Below are positions 37,385 to 46,661 of a stretch of 64,000 nucleotides of DNA, one piece after another; position 1 is the stretch's first letter, and every line of letters starts with the position of its first letter. The notes below the pieces were generated by a model, which ran no database searches, had not been told where the DNA came from, and worked only from the letters and a program-made list of their open reading frames with translations. This stretch comes from BD2-11 clade cluster bacterium bin43 (GTDB taxonomy: Bacteria; Gemmatimonadota; Gemmatimonadetes; Longimicrobiales; Gaopeijiaceae): positions 1 through 64,000 of the forward strand of contig MPMR01000006.1 of NCBI GenBank assembly GCA_002238605.1, read 5' to 3'. A program made the position numbers and the translations under genes.

Positions 37385-38314
37385 CTACCGTCGGCGCCGC
37401 ACGACATACTCCGCGATCGCCTCCATGGGCCGGGAATCGAGCCCGCCGCGGGCCAGTGCCCGGCGCGCGATGGAAACCTGGCGCAGCGCCCGGGCGCGAG
37501 CCCCCTCGAGCCCGTAGAGGCTGACGTAGGTCGACTTGCCCAGGGCCTCGTCGCTGGGGTGCTTGCCCAGCCGCTCCGCCGAGGACGTGGCGTCCAGAAT
37601 GTCGTCCGCGATCTGGAAGGCAAGTCCCAGCGCGCGCCCGTAGCGATCCAGGGCCTCGATGCGGCGGCGCCCCGCCCCCCCGACCGGGGGCGCCGCCGAG
37701 AGGAGCGCCCCGGTCTTGAGCGCGTGAAGCCGGTTCAGCCGGTCCGGCGACAGGGTCCGGCCCTCCGATTCGAGGTCGAGCGCCTGCCCTCCGACCATCC
37801 CTCCCGCGCCAGCGGCCTGCGCCAGCGCGCGAACGAGACCGCGCGCGGTCTCGTCCGGGCATCCCAGCTCGAGGGCGGCGCGCCATGCCTGCAGCGCGGC
37901 TCCCGGAATCAGCGCCGCCGCGGCCCGCGCCGTGTTCCGGGCTCCGAAGACGCGGTGCGGGGTGGGCGATCCCCGGCGCAGCCCGGCGTCGTCCATGCAC
38001 GGCAGGTCGTCGTGCATGAGGGAGTAGGCGTGGATCATCTCGATGGACGCGGCCAGATCGTAGCAGCCGTCCCCGGTCTCGCGACCGCAGGCCTCGTACG
38101 CCGCCGCGCACAGGATCGGCCGGACCCGCTTGCCGTCGGTCAGCAGGCCGTGCCGCAACACCGGGACGAGGGACGGATCGACGCGCGGGGTCAGCGAGGC
38201 GAGGGCTCTCCGGAGGGCCTGTCCGACCCGCTTCCCCTGCTCCTGCAGGAAGGACGTCAGGTCGAAGTCACCGCCCGGCTGCGGGATCTCCGGCGCCGCG
38301 GAGGTCCCGCTCAC
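37385..38314 (-). CDS. Polyprenyl synthetase (farnesyl/geranylgeranyl diphosphate synthase type)
   Basis: Chain-elongates allylic diphosphates with isopentenyl diphosphate. The 309-residue protein has the first Asp-rich motif DDLPCMDD with the two-residue insertion typical of bacterial FPP synthases, GKRVRPIL upstream of it, MVGGQALDLESEG, the second Asp-rich motif DDILD, and GKSTYVSLYG. Product chain length cannot be fixed from the sequence, though IspA-type enzymes usually make C15. The GTG start overlaps the xseB stop (GTGA). It lies next to xseB and dxs, as in many bacteria. Confidence 0.93.
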   Translation of the reverse strand: MSGTSAAPEIPQPGGDFDLTSFLQEQGKRVGQALRRALASLTPRVDPSLVPVLRHGLLTDGKRVRPILCAAAYEACGRETGDGCYDLAASIEMIHAYSLMHDDLPCMDDAGLRRGSPTPHRVFGARNTARAAAALIPGAALQAWRAALELGCPDETARGLVRALAQAAGAGGMVGGQALDLESEGRTLSPDRLNRLHALKTGALLSAAPPVGGAGRRRIEALDRYGRALGLAFQIADDILDATSSAERLGKHPSDEALGKSTYVSLYGLEGARARALRQVSIARRALARGGLDSRPMEAIAEYVVRRRR

Positions 38315-38580
38315 CCGGCGTCTTCCCGCCGGCGGGTTTCGCCCTCGATCAGCTCCTCCACCCGGAGCTCGGCCGCGGACAGCAGCCGTTCCGCCGCGCG
38401 AACGTGCCGGATGCCCTCTTCGAAGAGCGCGAGGCTCTGCTCCAGCTCGATGTCTTCGGCGTCGAGGGCGGCGACGATGCGGTCGAGACGCCGCAGACGC
38501 TCCTCCACGGACATCGGTCGTGCATCGCCGTCGTCCCGGGACGACGGCGGATCTCCCGCGGCACGGGCACGCTCATCCAT
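38311..38580 (-). CDS. xseB: Exodeoxyribonuclease VII small subunit
   Basis: Small partner of XseA in the single-strand-specific exonuclease VII. The 89-residue protein has the family pattern SVEERLRRLDRIVAALDAED and ELEQSLALFEEGIRHV, all helical. The ATG at 38580 overlaps the end of xseA by 8 bp; an internal ATG (SVEERL) would shorten it to 67. It is followed by the prenyl synthase with a 4-bp overlap. Confidence 0.93.
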   Translation of the reverse strand: MDERARAAGDPPSSRDDGDARPMSVEERLRRLDRIVAALDAEDIELEQSLALFEEGIRHVRAAERLLSAAELRVEELIEGETRRREDAG

Positions 38581-39916
38581 CAGGGCTGCTCCGGACCGGA
38601 GCGTCGGGACGAGTCCCGGCTACGCGGCACTCGACCCGGCCGTCGACCACGCGCAGGTCGAAGGAGGACCCATGTGGGAACGCGGCGACGTTTCGGAGCA
38701 CCCGGCCCGCGCGATCGAGCGGGACCGCGTACCCGCGGCTGAGAGTGGCCAGCGGCGAGAGCGCGTCCAGCCGCCCGGACGCGTTCTCCAGCCGCGCGCT
38801 CCGGGAAGCGAGTCGGGCGCGCATCGCCCCTTCCAGTCGTTCGCCGCGGCGGAACACCCGGGCGGCCCGTGGCTCGATGAGGCCGCGCAAGCCCCGGTGG
38901 AGCCGGTCGGCGCGGGTCCCCAGGCCGTCCCGGCGGCGGCGCACGCAGCGCCGCAGCCCGGTGGACAGCCGCGGGCGCAGGTCGGCCAGCCGCCGGGCAA
39001 GGGCGGCGCGGTCGGGGACCACCGCCTCCGCCCCGGCCGAGGGGGTGGGGGCCCGCAGGTCGGCCACCAGGTCCGCGATGGTGACATCCACCTCGTGACC
39101 CACGGCCGAGACCACCGGCACCGGGCAGGCGGCGATCGCCCGCGCGACCTCTTCCCGGTTGAAGGCCCAGAGGTCCTCGAGCGAACCCCCGCCCCGCCCG
39201 ACCAGGACGACGTCCGCCCGTCCGCTCCGGCCGATCTCGTGGATGGCCCGTGCCACATCCTCCGCAGCGCCGTCCCCCTGCACGCGCGCGCTCCTCAGCA
39301 GCACCCTCGTCCAGGGCGCCCGCTCCCCGATCACCGACAGGATGTCGTGGAGGGCGGCCCCCGTGGCGGAGGTCACCACCCCCACGCAGGACGGGCACGC
39401 CGGCAGGGCTCTCCTGCGGGCGGGGTCCATCAGGCCCTCCGCCTCCAGCTTGCGCCGCACCCGCTCGAAGGCCCGGCGCCACAGCCCCTCCCCGTCCTCC
39501 GCCGTCAGCCTGCGCACGCGCAGCTGGTACCGCCCCCGCGCCTCGTAGAGGGTCACCGAGCCGAACGCGCGCACCCGGGTGCCGTCCTCCGGGTCGGCCG
39601 GCAGCCGGCGGGCGTCGCTGGCGAACATGACCGCGCCGATGTGCGCGGTCTCGTCCTTGAGCGTGAAGTACCGGTGCCCCGCGGCGGTGCGACGCCAGTT
39701 GCCGACCTCCCCGGCCACCCAGAGCGCCTGCATTCCGTGCTCGAGGAGCAACCGCGCCCGGCGGTTCACCCGGGCGACGGTCCACGGCTCGGCGGCGCGC
39801 CCGGACGCCCGTGAACCCCGCGCGGCTGCTTCCACCGGGGCACCGGTCGCCGGGCCCGGTTTCTCCTTGCCGGAATCGTACCGGAAGAGGTCGAGCGACC
39901 CGTCCCCCGCGGCCAT
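38573..39916 (-). CDS. xseA: Exodeoxyribonuclease VII large subunit
   Basis: Catalytic subunit of exonuclease VII, which degrades single-stranded DNA from both ends. The 447-residue protein has an N-terminal OB-fold (WVAGEVGNWRRTAAGHRYFTLKD), the nuclease core VGVVTSATGAALHDI, VVLVGRGGGSLEDLWAFN and VSAVGHEVDVTIADLVADLRAPTP, then a helical region and the C-terminal LSRGYAVP. The ATG at 39916 lies 8 bp after the folD stop; the frame is open further upstream only within folD. The first 45 residues are an unconserved extension. Confidence 0.95.
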   Translation of the reverse strand: MAAGDGSLDLFRYDSGKEKPGPATGAPVEAAARGSRASGRAAEPWTVARVNRRARLLLEHGMQALWVAGEVGNWRRTAAGHRYFTLKDETAHIGAVMFASDARRLPADPEDGTRVRAFGSVTLYEARGRYQLRVRRLTAEDGEGLWRRAFERVRRKLEAEGLMDPARRRALPACPSCVGVVTSATGAALHDILSVIGERAPWTRVLLRSARVQGDGAAEDVARAIHEIGRSGRADVVLVGRGGGSLEDLWAFNREEVARAIAACPVPVVSAVGHEVDVTIADLVADLRAPTPSAGAEAVVPDRAALARRLADLRPRLSTGLRRCVRRRRDGLGTRADRLHRGLRGLIEPRAARVFRRGERLEGAMRARLASRSARLENASGRLDALSPLATLSRGYAVPLDRAGRVLRNVAAFPHGSSFDLRVVDGRVECRVAGTRPDAPVRSSPDG

Positions 39917-39924
39917 GGAGCGGC

Positions 39925-40827
39925 TCAGTCCCGGGCTCCGTCCGCGTGCAGCCGCACGGCGGCGTCGACCGTGTTGGAGAGCAGCATCGCGATGGTCATC
40001 GGGCCAACCCCCCCGGGAACCGGCGAGATGGCGCCCGCGACCTCCCTGACCTCGTCGAAGACCACGTCGCCGGTGATCCGGTAGCCTCGCTCCCTGGTCG
40101 CGTCCTCCACCCGGTTGGTGCCCACGTCGATCACGGTCGCCCCGGGCCGCACCATCGTGCCGGTGACGGTCCCCGGGCGCCCGATGGCCACGATCAGGAT
40201 CTCGCCGAGCCGGGTAACGGCCCCGAGGTCGGGAGTTCGGCTGTGCGCGACGGTGACCGTGGCGTTGCCCCCGGGCGCCTTGCGCATGAGCAGTGACGCC
40301 ATCGGCTTCCCCACGATGTTGGAGCGTCCCACGATCACCGCGTGTCTGCCCGCGGGATCGACACCCGAGCGCAGGAGCATCTGGATCACCCCGGCGGGCG
40401 TGCACGGGGCCAGCACGTCGGCCGCGCCGGTGGCCAGACGGCCCACGTTCACCGGATGAAAGCCGTCCACGTCCTTCCCGGGCAGAATCCGGTGGAGAAC
40501 CACCTGGTCGCGAATCTGATCCGGCAGGGGCAGCTGCACGAGGATGCCGTGAATCGCCGGGTCGGCGTTGAGCCCGTCGAGCAGTCCCAGCAGTTCGGCC
40601 TCGGGCGTCGAATCCGGCAGGGTGATCTGCCGGGAGTGGAGCCCGGCGGCGCGCGCCGCCCGGTTCTTCATGCGCACGTAGGCGTGGCTCGCCGGATCGT
40701 CCCCCACCAGCACGGTCGCAAGCCCGGGTACCAGCCCGTCCCGCTCCTTCAGGACGGCAACCCGCTCGCGGAGTTCCCCGCGGATCGCACCCGCGATCTC
40801 CGTCCCCGAAATGATGGCGGCGCTCAT
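39925..40827 (-). CDS. folD: Methylenetetrahydrofolate dehydrogenase / methenyltetrahydrofolate cyclohydrolase
   Basis: Bifunctional one-carbon enzyme that interconverts methylene-, methenyl- and formyl-tetrahydrofolate. The 300-residue protein shows VGDDPASHAYVRMKNRAARAAG (active-site Tyr and Lys region), VQLPLPDQI, KDVDGFHPVN, and the NADP-binding GRSNIVGKPMASLLM, ending in PVPGGVGPMTIAMLL. It overlaps rny upstream by 4 bp and lies 8 bp before xseA. Confidence 0.96.
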   Translation of the reverse strand: MSAAIISGTEIAGAIRGELRERVAVLKERDGLVPGLATVLVGDDPASHAYVRMKNRAARAAGLHSRQITLPDSTPEAELLGLLDGLNADPAIHGILVQLPLPDQIRDQVVLHRILPGKDVDGFHPVNVGRLATGAADVLAPCTPAGVIQMLLRSGVDPAGRHAVIVGRSNIVGKPMASLLMRKAPGGNATVTVAHSRTPDLGAVTRLGEILIVAIGRPGTVTGTMVRPGATVIDVGTNRVEDATRERGYRITGDVVFDEVREVAGAISPVPGGVGPMTIAMLLSNTVDAAVRLHADGARD

Positions 40828-42416
40828 CGCGCGAAATCCACGGCGCGGGTTTCGCGAATCACCACGATCTTGATCTGGCCGGGATAGCGCAGCTCCTCTT
40901 CGAAACGGCGCGCGATGCTCTCCGAAAGCGTATTCATTTCGTCGTCCGATATCCGTTCGGGCTCCACCATGACCCGCACCTCCCGGCCGGCCTGGATCGC
41001 GAAGCAGCGCTCCACCCCGGGATAGTCGAGAACCGTGTTCTCGATCTTCTCCAGCCGCTTCACGTAGCTGTCGAACATCTCCCGGCGGGCCCCGGGACGG
41101 GATCCCGAAATCGCGTCGGCCGCCGTCACCAAGAACGTCTCCGCATAGCGGTGCGGTTCCTCGTCGTGGTGCGCGCGGATCGCGTTCAGCACCTGGTCCG
41201 GCTCGCGATACCTCTCGCAGAGCGCATATCCCAGCTCTACATGCGTCCCTTCCTGGTCGTGGGTCATCCCCTTCCCCACATCGTGCAGAACCCCGGCCCG
41301 CTTGGTCATCTGCACATCGAGCCCCATTTCCGCGGCCATGCCTCCCGCCAGCAGCGCCACCTCCTTGGAGTGCAGCAGCTGGTTCTGGCCGTAGGAGGTC
41401 CGGAAGCGAAGGTGACCGAGCGCCTGGACGATCTTGGGGTGCACGTCGTGGATCCCCAGCTCGTAGAGCACCTCCTCCGCGGCCGCGAGCATCGTCCGCC
41501 CTACGGACTTCTCGCTCTTCTTGACCAGGTCCTCGATGCGGGCGGGATGGATGCGGCCATCCTCCACGAGCTTGCCGAGCGCGAGCCGGGCCACTTCCCG
41601 GCGGACGGGGTTGAACCCGGAGAGGATGACGGCTTCGGGGGTGTCGTCGATGATGACGTCGATGCCCGTGGCCTGCTCGAAGGCGCGGATGTTCCGGCCC
41701 TCGCGCCCGATGATCCGGCCCTTCATCTCATCGGAGGGCAACTGGACGACGGACACCGTCATCTCGGCGGTCTGCTCCGCCGCCATGCGCTGGATCGCCT
41801 GCGCGATGACCTTGCGCGCCTCGCGCTCACCGGTCCGCTTTGCCTCGGCCTCGATGGCGCGGACGGTGTTGGCGGCCTTCGCGCGGGCCTCGTCCTCCAG
41901 ATTCTTCATCAGGAGGCCGCGGGCTTCGTCGGCGGAGAGGCCGGCCAGCGACTCCAGCGACTGCTGCACCGACCGCTCGGAGGCCTCGACCTCCTCGAAC
42001 CTCCGGTCCAGCTCCCCATTGCGCCGATGAAGCGTCTTCTCGCGCCGCTCCAACGCCCCCCGGCCGTCCTCCAGACGGGCCTCACGCTCGCTCAGGCGGT
42101 CGAACTTGCGGTCCAGGGAGTCCGATCGAGCGCCGACCCGGCGCTCGAGCGTCTTGACCTCTTCCCGGCGCCGAGCTTCCTCGGACTGCCACGACTCGCG
42201 CAGCCGGTAGACCTCCTCCTTGCCCTGGAGGGTGGCGGCTTTGAGGGTGGTGTCGGCTTCCTCGTTGGCGCGGGCGATGATGCGCGACGCATCGTCACGG
42301 GCGGCGGCGCGTTCCTTTTTCTGCCTGGCGCGCTCGATGCCCCGCCCCAGCAAATACCCGGCTGCGGAGCCGAGCGCCATCACGACCGCCGCAAGCAAAA
42401 TGCTCTGCGGGTCCAT
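40824..42416 (-). CDS. rny: Ribonuclease Y
   Basis: Membrane-anchored endoribonuclease that starts mRNA decay. The 530-residue protein has an N-terminal transmembrane helix (about 5-25), a long charged coiled coil (about 30-205), a KH domain (GRIIGREGRNIRAFEQATG) and an HD phosphohydrolase domain with AGVLHDVGKGMTHD. It is followed by folD with a 4-bp overlap. A strong hairpin lies 17 bases upstream of its start codon. Confidence 0.96.
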   Translation of the reverse strand: MDPQSILLAAVVMALGSAAGYLLGRGIERARQKKERAAARDDASRIIARANEEADTTLKAATLQGKEEVYRLRESWQSEEARRREEVKTLERRVGARSDSLDRKFDRLSEREARLEDGRGALERREKTLHRRNGELDRRFEEVEASERSVQQSLESLAGLSADEARGLLMKNLEDEARAKAANTVRAIEAEAKRTGEREARKVIAQAIQRMAAEQTAEMTVSVVQLPSDEMKGRIIGREGRNIRAFEQATGIDVIIDDTPEAVILSGFNPVRREVARLALGKLVEDGRIHPARIEDLVKKSEKSVGRTMLAAAEEVLYELGIHDVHPKIVQALGHLRFRTSYGQNQLLHSKEVALLAGGMAAEMGLDVQMTKRAGVLHDVGKGMTHDQEGTHVELGYALCERYREPDQVLNAIRAHHDEEPHRYAETFLVTAADAISGSRPGARREMFDSYVKRLEKIENTVLDYPGVERCFAIQAGREVRVMVEPERISDDEMNTLSESIARRFEEELRYPGQIKIVVIRETRAVDFAR

Positions 42417-42432
42417 TGTATGCGCTCCGGAT

Positions 42433-42450
42433 CAGGCGCACGCGCGCCTG
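42433..42450 (-). promoter_or_regulatory. Hairpin in the rny leader
   Basis: CAGGCGCACGCGCGCCTG is a perfect 7-bp stem with a 4-base loop, 17 bases upstream of the rny ATG. No U-tract follows, so it is not a simple terminator. It could mask or protect the leader. The remaining 42451-42603 has no gene; a smaller inverted repeat (CTCCTA...TAGGAG) lies near 42546-42570. Confidence 0.5.
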
Positions 42451-42603
42451 CCAGTTCCTTTTCAGTGAGGCCGTTCCGACGGAAGGCGAAGCCGACCTGA
42501 TCGATTCAGCGCCCGCACCCGTACCGCAGGCGACGGGCGGAATTCTCCTAAAACGCGTCACAATAGGAGGATGGAGAGTACCGGCGCAAGCGACGAGTCG
42601 GGA

Positions 42604-42915
42604 TCAGGATCCCGCATCCTCCTTCAATCCGGACTCGACCTCCTCGGCAAGCGAACTGGACCTGAGCGCCGTCCGCGCACGCAGATCGGCCAGATCGGCC
42701 TGAGCCTCAAAGTACCGGGCGGTGATGGAGAGCGCCGCAAGAATCGTGGCCTTGTATGCGTCCATCAACCCGGCGCGCCGGTGGACCTCGCTGATGTTCT
42801 CGTCCAGGAAACGGGCACATCGCTCGACGTCCTCGCGGTCGGCGGTGGATCGGATGGCGTGCTGCTCGCCCCCGATCTCCACCGTCAGGGATACTGCCTT
42901 TGGGGTCTCAGCCAT
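42604..42915 (-). CDS. zapA: Cell division protein ZapA
   Basis: Small protein that cross-links FtsZ filaments at midcell. The 103-residue protein has the family's N-terminal beta region (KAVSLTVEIGGEQHAIRSTADREDVERCARFLDE as a pattern of short strands) and a C-terminal coiled-coil helix (LAALSITARYFEAQADLADLRART). Its start overlaps the upstream coiled-coil gene by 8 bp. Confidence 0.88.
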   Translation of the reverse strand: MAETPKAVSLTVEIGGEQHAIRSTADREDVERCARFLDENISEVHRRAGLMDAYKATILAALSITARYFEAQADLADLRARTALRSSSLAEEVESGLKEDAGS

Positions 42916-43225
42916 CCTGATCCTCCAGGAATCGAATCCGGGCCATCATCCTCTCCACCACCTCGCGGCCCCGTTCCAGACGTCCCGCGTACTCCCGCCT
43001 CTCGTCCTCCGCCGCGCGCAGCCTCTCCAGCACGCTCTCCGGGCCTGCCTCGCCCTCTGCGACGGGGCCGAGGAGCTCCATGAGCTCCCGGTTTCGCTCC
43101 CGGGCCGACCGCAGCTCGGCCTTCAGCTCCGCGCTCCGCCGGATCAGGCGCCTGACCGCCGACTCCAGGCGCGCGAAGGCTTCGCTAGCGCCCGGAGCCT
43201 GCGGCGCTTGCTCTGGGTTCGACAC
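42908..43225 (-). CDS. Small coiled-coil protein, ZapB-like
   Basis: The GTG at 43225 has a strong AAGGAGGA ribosome site five bases upstream, inside the end of pheT (41-bp overlap), which decides the start. The 105-residue product is mostly one charged helix (FARLESAVRRLIRRSAELKAEL, then RSARERNRELMELL) and a second helix ending RMMARIRFLEDQ. Position between pheT and zapA and the coiled-coil nature suggest a division-associated role like ZapB. Sequence alone does not prove it. Confidence 0.75.
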   Translation of the reverse strand: MSNPEQAPQAPGASEAFARLESAVRRLIRRSAELKAELRSARERNRELMELLGPVAEGEAGPESVLERLRAAEDERREYAGRLERGREVVERMMARIRFLEDQDG

Positions 43226-45602
43226 CAAACTCCTCCTTGAGTCGATGGACGAGACGCCGCACCGCTCGATCGACGGCGGCATCCGTCAGGGTTCTACGGC
43301 TCGACTGAAAGCGCAGCCGGAAGCCGACGGACCGGTAGCCGCCCGGCACGTCCCCGCCCCGGAAGAGGTCGAAGACGGAGACCTCGACGAGATCCCGGCC
43401 CCCGCGCTCCTCGAGGAACTCCAGTATCTGCCGGGCCGGAAGCGAATCGGGAATCAGCAGGGCGATGTCCCGCTCCACGGCGGGAAAGGCGGGAAGGGGA
43501 CGGAAGGCCGGATCGGGCTTCTCCCCGGCGCCGTCGCCCAGTTCGAGCTCCAGCCCCCAGACCGGTCCGGCCCAGACGGGGGCGTCCACCCGGTCCGCGC
43601 GCACCTTGCCCGCGCCGCCCACGGCCGAACCGTCGGCCGCCCGCAGCATCAACTCGCACCCTTCCTCGAAGAAGGTCGAGTCGAAGGTGCCGGGCTCGAC
43701 CGAGTAGGCGCCCGGGAGCACGACCTCGAGCAACTCCTCGACCAGGCCGCGCAGCTCCCACTCGTCCCACGGCAGGTCGCCGGCGGACCAGTGGTGGGGC
43801 CGTCGCCGCCCGGTCATCGCGACCGCGAGGCGATTGGTCTCGCGCGGCAACCCGCCGGACCCGCCGACTCCGAATACCGCGCCCATGTCGAACAACTGCA
43901 TGTCGCGAGCGCCTCGCGCGAAGTTGTGTTCGACCGCGTGCAGGAGCCCGAAGAGCACGGTGCTGCGAAGGTGGCTCTCTTCCGCGGATACCGGATTGAG
44001 GACCTCCACCTCTCCCTCTTCGGCGGGCGCGAACGCGGTCGTGTGCGCCTCCAGGAACCCCCGGCCCACCAGGGTCGTCCTGAGGCGGTCGTGCAACCGC
44101 AGGAGGGGATCGTCCGGGACCGTCCCCGGGCGGAAGGCGCCCAGGCTGTCCGGGAAGCGATCGTAGCCGTAGACGCGCGCGACCTCCTCGATCAGGTCGA
44201 CCTCGCGAAGGGTGTCGTAGCTCCGGTGCCCCGGGATCGTGACCTCGATTGCGCCGCCGGACGGCCTGCAGCGGTATCCCAGCGGCTCGAGCAGCTCCAC
44301 GATGTCGCCGGCGTCGAATCCCACGCCGAGCAGCTGCCCGACGCGCCCGGGACGGAGCGTCACGACCGGGGCGCGCCAGGGCCGCGGGCAGGCGTCCAGG
44401 AGGATGGGTGCCGGCTCGCCTCCCGCGGTGGCCACGATGATCGAAACCGTGCGTCGAATCGCCCGCTCCAAGCCCGCGGGGTCGACGCCGCGTTCGAAGC
44501 GGTAGCTGGCGTCGGTCGACATGCCCAGCGCTCGTCGCACCGAGCGCACGCCCGTGGGATTGAAGAGCGCGCACTCCAGGAGGACGTCCGTGGTTCCCTC
44601 GCCGATCTCCGAGTCGCCGCCGCCCATGACTCCGGCGACGGCCAGGGCCTCCTCGGGATCGCAGATGAGGAGCATTCCCTCGTCCAGGCGGCGGCGCTCG
44701 CCATCGAGCGTCTGCAGCATCTCACCCCGCCGGGCGCCACGGACCACGATCTCGGCCCCCCCGACCTTCGCCAGGTCGAAGGCGTGCAGCGGCTGACCGA
44801 GCTCCAGGAGCACGTAGTTGGTGGCGTCGACCACGTTGTTGATGGGCTGCGCGCCCGCGGCCCGCAGGCGCGACGCCAGCCACTCCGGGGAGGGGCCGAT
44901 GCGCACCCCGCGCACGACCGCCGCCATGTAGCGCCAGCACTGCCGGGGGGCGTCGATGCGGACGCGCACGCCGCCCGCGTCGACCACCCCGGACCCGCTG
45001 CGCACCGTGAGTTCGTGCTCCACCGCTCCGGGGAGGTCGGCCAAGCGGAGCCCGCCCTCGCCTACCAGCTCGCGCGCCACCCCCACGTGCGAGAGCAGGT
45101 CGCCCCGGTTGGGCGAGACCTCGACATCCAGGCGATGGTCGTCCAGGTCCACCGCGGGCGCGAAGGCGCTTCCCGGCTCGAACTGTCCCGACAACTCGAG
45201 GATGCCCCGGTGGTCGGTGCCCAGCCCCAGCTCGCGGGCCGAGCAGAGCATGCCGCGCGACTCCTCCCCGCGGATGCGGACGCGCTTGATGCGCACGTTG
45301 CCGGGCAGGACGGCGCCCACCGGCACGAAGGGGTAGCACGCGCCCGCGCGGACGTTGGGCGCTCCGCACACCACCTGCACGGTCCCGTTTCCGCCGTCGA
45401 CCTCGCAGACGGAGAGCCGGTCCGCATTCGGGTGCCGGCGCACGCGCTCCACGCGGCCGATCACCACCCCGCCGATCTCCGCGGCCAGGTCGGTGATCCC
45501 TTCCACGGGCGCACCGCGCATGGCCAGCCGGGCCGCGATCTCCCCGGCGGCCAGGTCGAGCCCCGGCGCGACCGCCTGCAACCACCGGCGCGAGACGTTC
45601 AT
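43185..45602 (-). CDS. pheT: Phenylalanyl-tRNA synthetase beta subunit
   Basis: Beta chain of the heterotetrameric enzyme that charges tRNA-Phe and edits mischarged tyrosine. The 805-residue protein starts MNVSRRWLQAV and has the EMAP/tRNA-binding domain (about 40-150), the B3/4 editing region, B5, a degenerate class II core, and the FDX-ACB domain at the C-terminus (PLPAFPAVERDIALLIPD to VGFRLRFQSS). It overlaps pheS by 4 bp (ATGA). Confidence 0.96.
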   Translation of the reverse strand: MNVSRRWLQAVAPGLDLAAGEIAARLAMRGAPVEGITDLAAEIGGVVIGRVERVRRHPNADRLSVCEVDGGNGTVQVVCGAPNVRAGACYPFVPVGAVLPGNVRIKRVRIRGEESRGMLCSARELGLGTDHRGILELSGQFEPGSAFAPAVDLDDHRLDVEVSPNRGDLLSHVGVARELVGEGGLRLADLPGAVEHELTVRSGSGVVDAGGVRVRIDAPRQCWRYMAAVVRGVRIGPSPEWLASRLRAAGAQPINNVVDATNYVLLELGQPLHAFDLAKVGGAEIVVRGARRGEMLQTLDGERRRLDEGMLLICDPEEALAVAGVMGGGDSEIGEGTTDVLLECALFNPTGVRSVRRALGMSTDASYRFERGVDPAGLERAIRRTVSIIVATAGGEPAPILLDACPRPWRAPVVTLRPGRVGQLLGVGFDAGDIVELLEPLGYRCRPSGGAIEVTIPGHRSYDTLREVDLIEEVARVYGYDRFPDSLGAFRPGTVPDDPLLRLHDRLRTTLVGRGFLEAHTTAFAPAEEGEVEVLNPVSAEESHLRSTVLFGLLHAVEHNFARGARDMQLFDMGAVFGVGGSGGLPRETNRLAVAMTGRRRPHHWSAGDLPWDEWELRGLVEELLEVVLPGAYSVEPGTFDSTFFEEGCELMLRAADGSAVGGAGKVRADRVDAPVWAGPVWGLELELGDGAGEKPDPAFRPLPAFPAVERDIALLIPDSLPARQILEFLEERGGRDLVEVSVFDLFRGGDVPGGYRSVGFRLRFQSSRRTLTDAAVDRAVRRLVHRLKEEFGVEPRASAAGSGR

Positions 45603-46630
45603 GCGAACTGGGAAAGGAAGCGGATGTCGTTCTCGTAGAGCGTGCGGATGTCGGTAATCCCGTACTTGATCATGGCGATGCGCGCGGGGCCCATGCCAAA
45701 GGCCCAGCCGGAATAGCGTTCGGGGTCGATGCCCACATTCTCGAGCACCGCCGGATCGACCATTCCGGCTCCCATGATCTCCAGCCAGGCGGTCTCCTCG
45801 ACGCTGCCGTCCGCGCGCACCACGCGCCGCTTCACGTCGACCTCCGCGCTCGGTTCCGTGAACGGGAAATAGCCGGGGCGGAAGCGCACGCGCGTCCCGG
45901 GTCCCCAGAACCGGCGCGCAAACTCGGAGAGGGTCGCCTTGAAGTCCACGAAGGTGATGCCCTCATCCACCGCGAGTCCCTCGATCTGAAAGAATGCGGG
46001 CGCGTGCGTCGCGTCCCAGGTGTCGCGCCGGTAGGCCGGGCCCGGGGCCAGGATGCGCACCGGGGGCGGGTATTCCTCGAGGATCCGGATCTGGACCGGG
46101 GAGGTGTGACTGCGCAGAAGCCCTCCGCCCTTCAGGTAGAGGGTGTCCTGCTCGTCCGCGGCAGGGTGGTCCAGCGGCGTGTTCAGCGCGACGAAGTTGT
46201 ACCACTCCGTCTCCGCCTCGGGCCCCCGGGCCCGCGTGAACCCCATGCGCGCAAAAATGTCGCAGATCTCGTCGACGATCCGCGTGACGGGGTGGCGCGC
46301 GCCCGTCCATCGAAGCCGCCCGGGAAGGGTGAGGTCCGGCGCCGGCGTGCCGGCGTCCGGGCGCTTGCGCGCGAGGTGGCGTTCCCGCTCCTCCAGCGCG
46401 CCGCGCAGCACCCGCTTCAGCCGGTTCGCCTCGGCGCCCACGGCCGGGCGCGCTTCCGGGCTGAGGCCGCCGAGCTGGCGCAGGATCCGGGAAACGCGCC
46501 CTTCCCTGCGGCCCAGGAATGCTACCCGGACCCGCTCCAGGGCAGCGGGATCACTCGTGCCGGCGATGGCATCCTGCGCGTCCCGTTCGAGCGCCCGGAG
46601 CTCATCGATGAAAGAGCCGGCCTCGGACAC
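45599..46630 (-). CDS. pheS: Phenylalanyl-tRNA synthetase alpha subunit
   Basis: Catalytic chain of the tRNA-Phe synthetase. The 343-residue protein has an N-terminal coiled coil (1-90), then class II motifs: HPVTRIVDEICDIFARMGFT, LRSHTSPVQIRIL (motif 2 region), RPGYFPFTEPSAEVDV and the C-terminal GWAFGMGPARIAMIKYGI. It lies 31 bp after rplT in the infC-rpmI-rplT-pheST order, a common arrangement. Confidence 0.97.
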   Translation of the reverse strand: MSEAGSFIDELRALERDAQDAIAGTSDPAALERVRVAFLGRREGRVSRILRQLGGLSPEARPAVGAEANRLKRVLRGALEERERHLARKRPDAGTPAPDLTLPGRLRWTGARHPVTRIVDEICDIFARMGFTRARGPEAETEWYNFVALNTPLDHPAADEQDTLYLKGGGLLRSHTSPVQIRILEEYPPPVRILAPGPAYRRDTWDATHAPAFFQIEGLAVDEGITFVDFKATLSEFARRFWGPGTRVRFRPGYFPFTEPSAEVDVKRRVVRADGSVEETAWLEIMGAGMVDPAVLENVGIDPERYSGWAFGMGPARIAMIKYGITDIRTLYENDIRFLSQFA

Positions 46631-46661
46631 GAGGGCGTCGGATTACGAGCGCGAACCGCGC

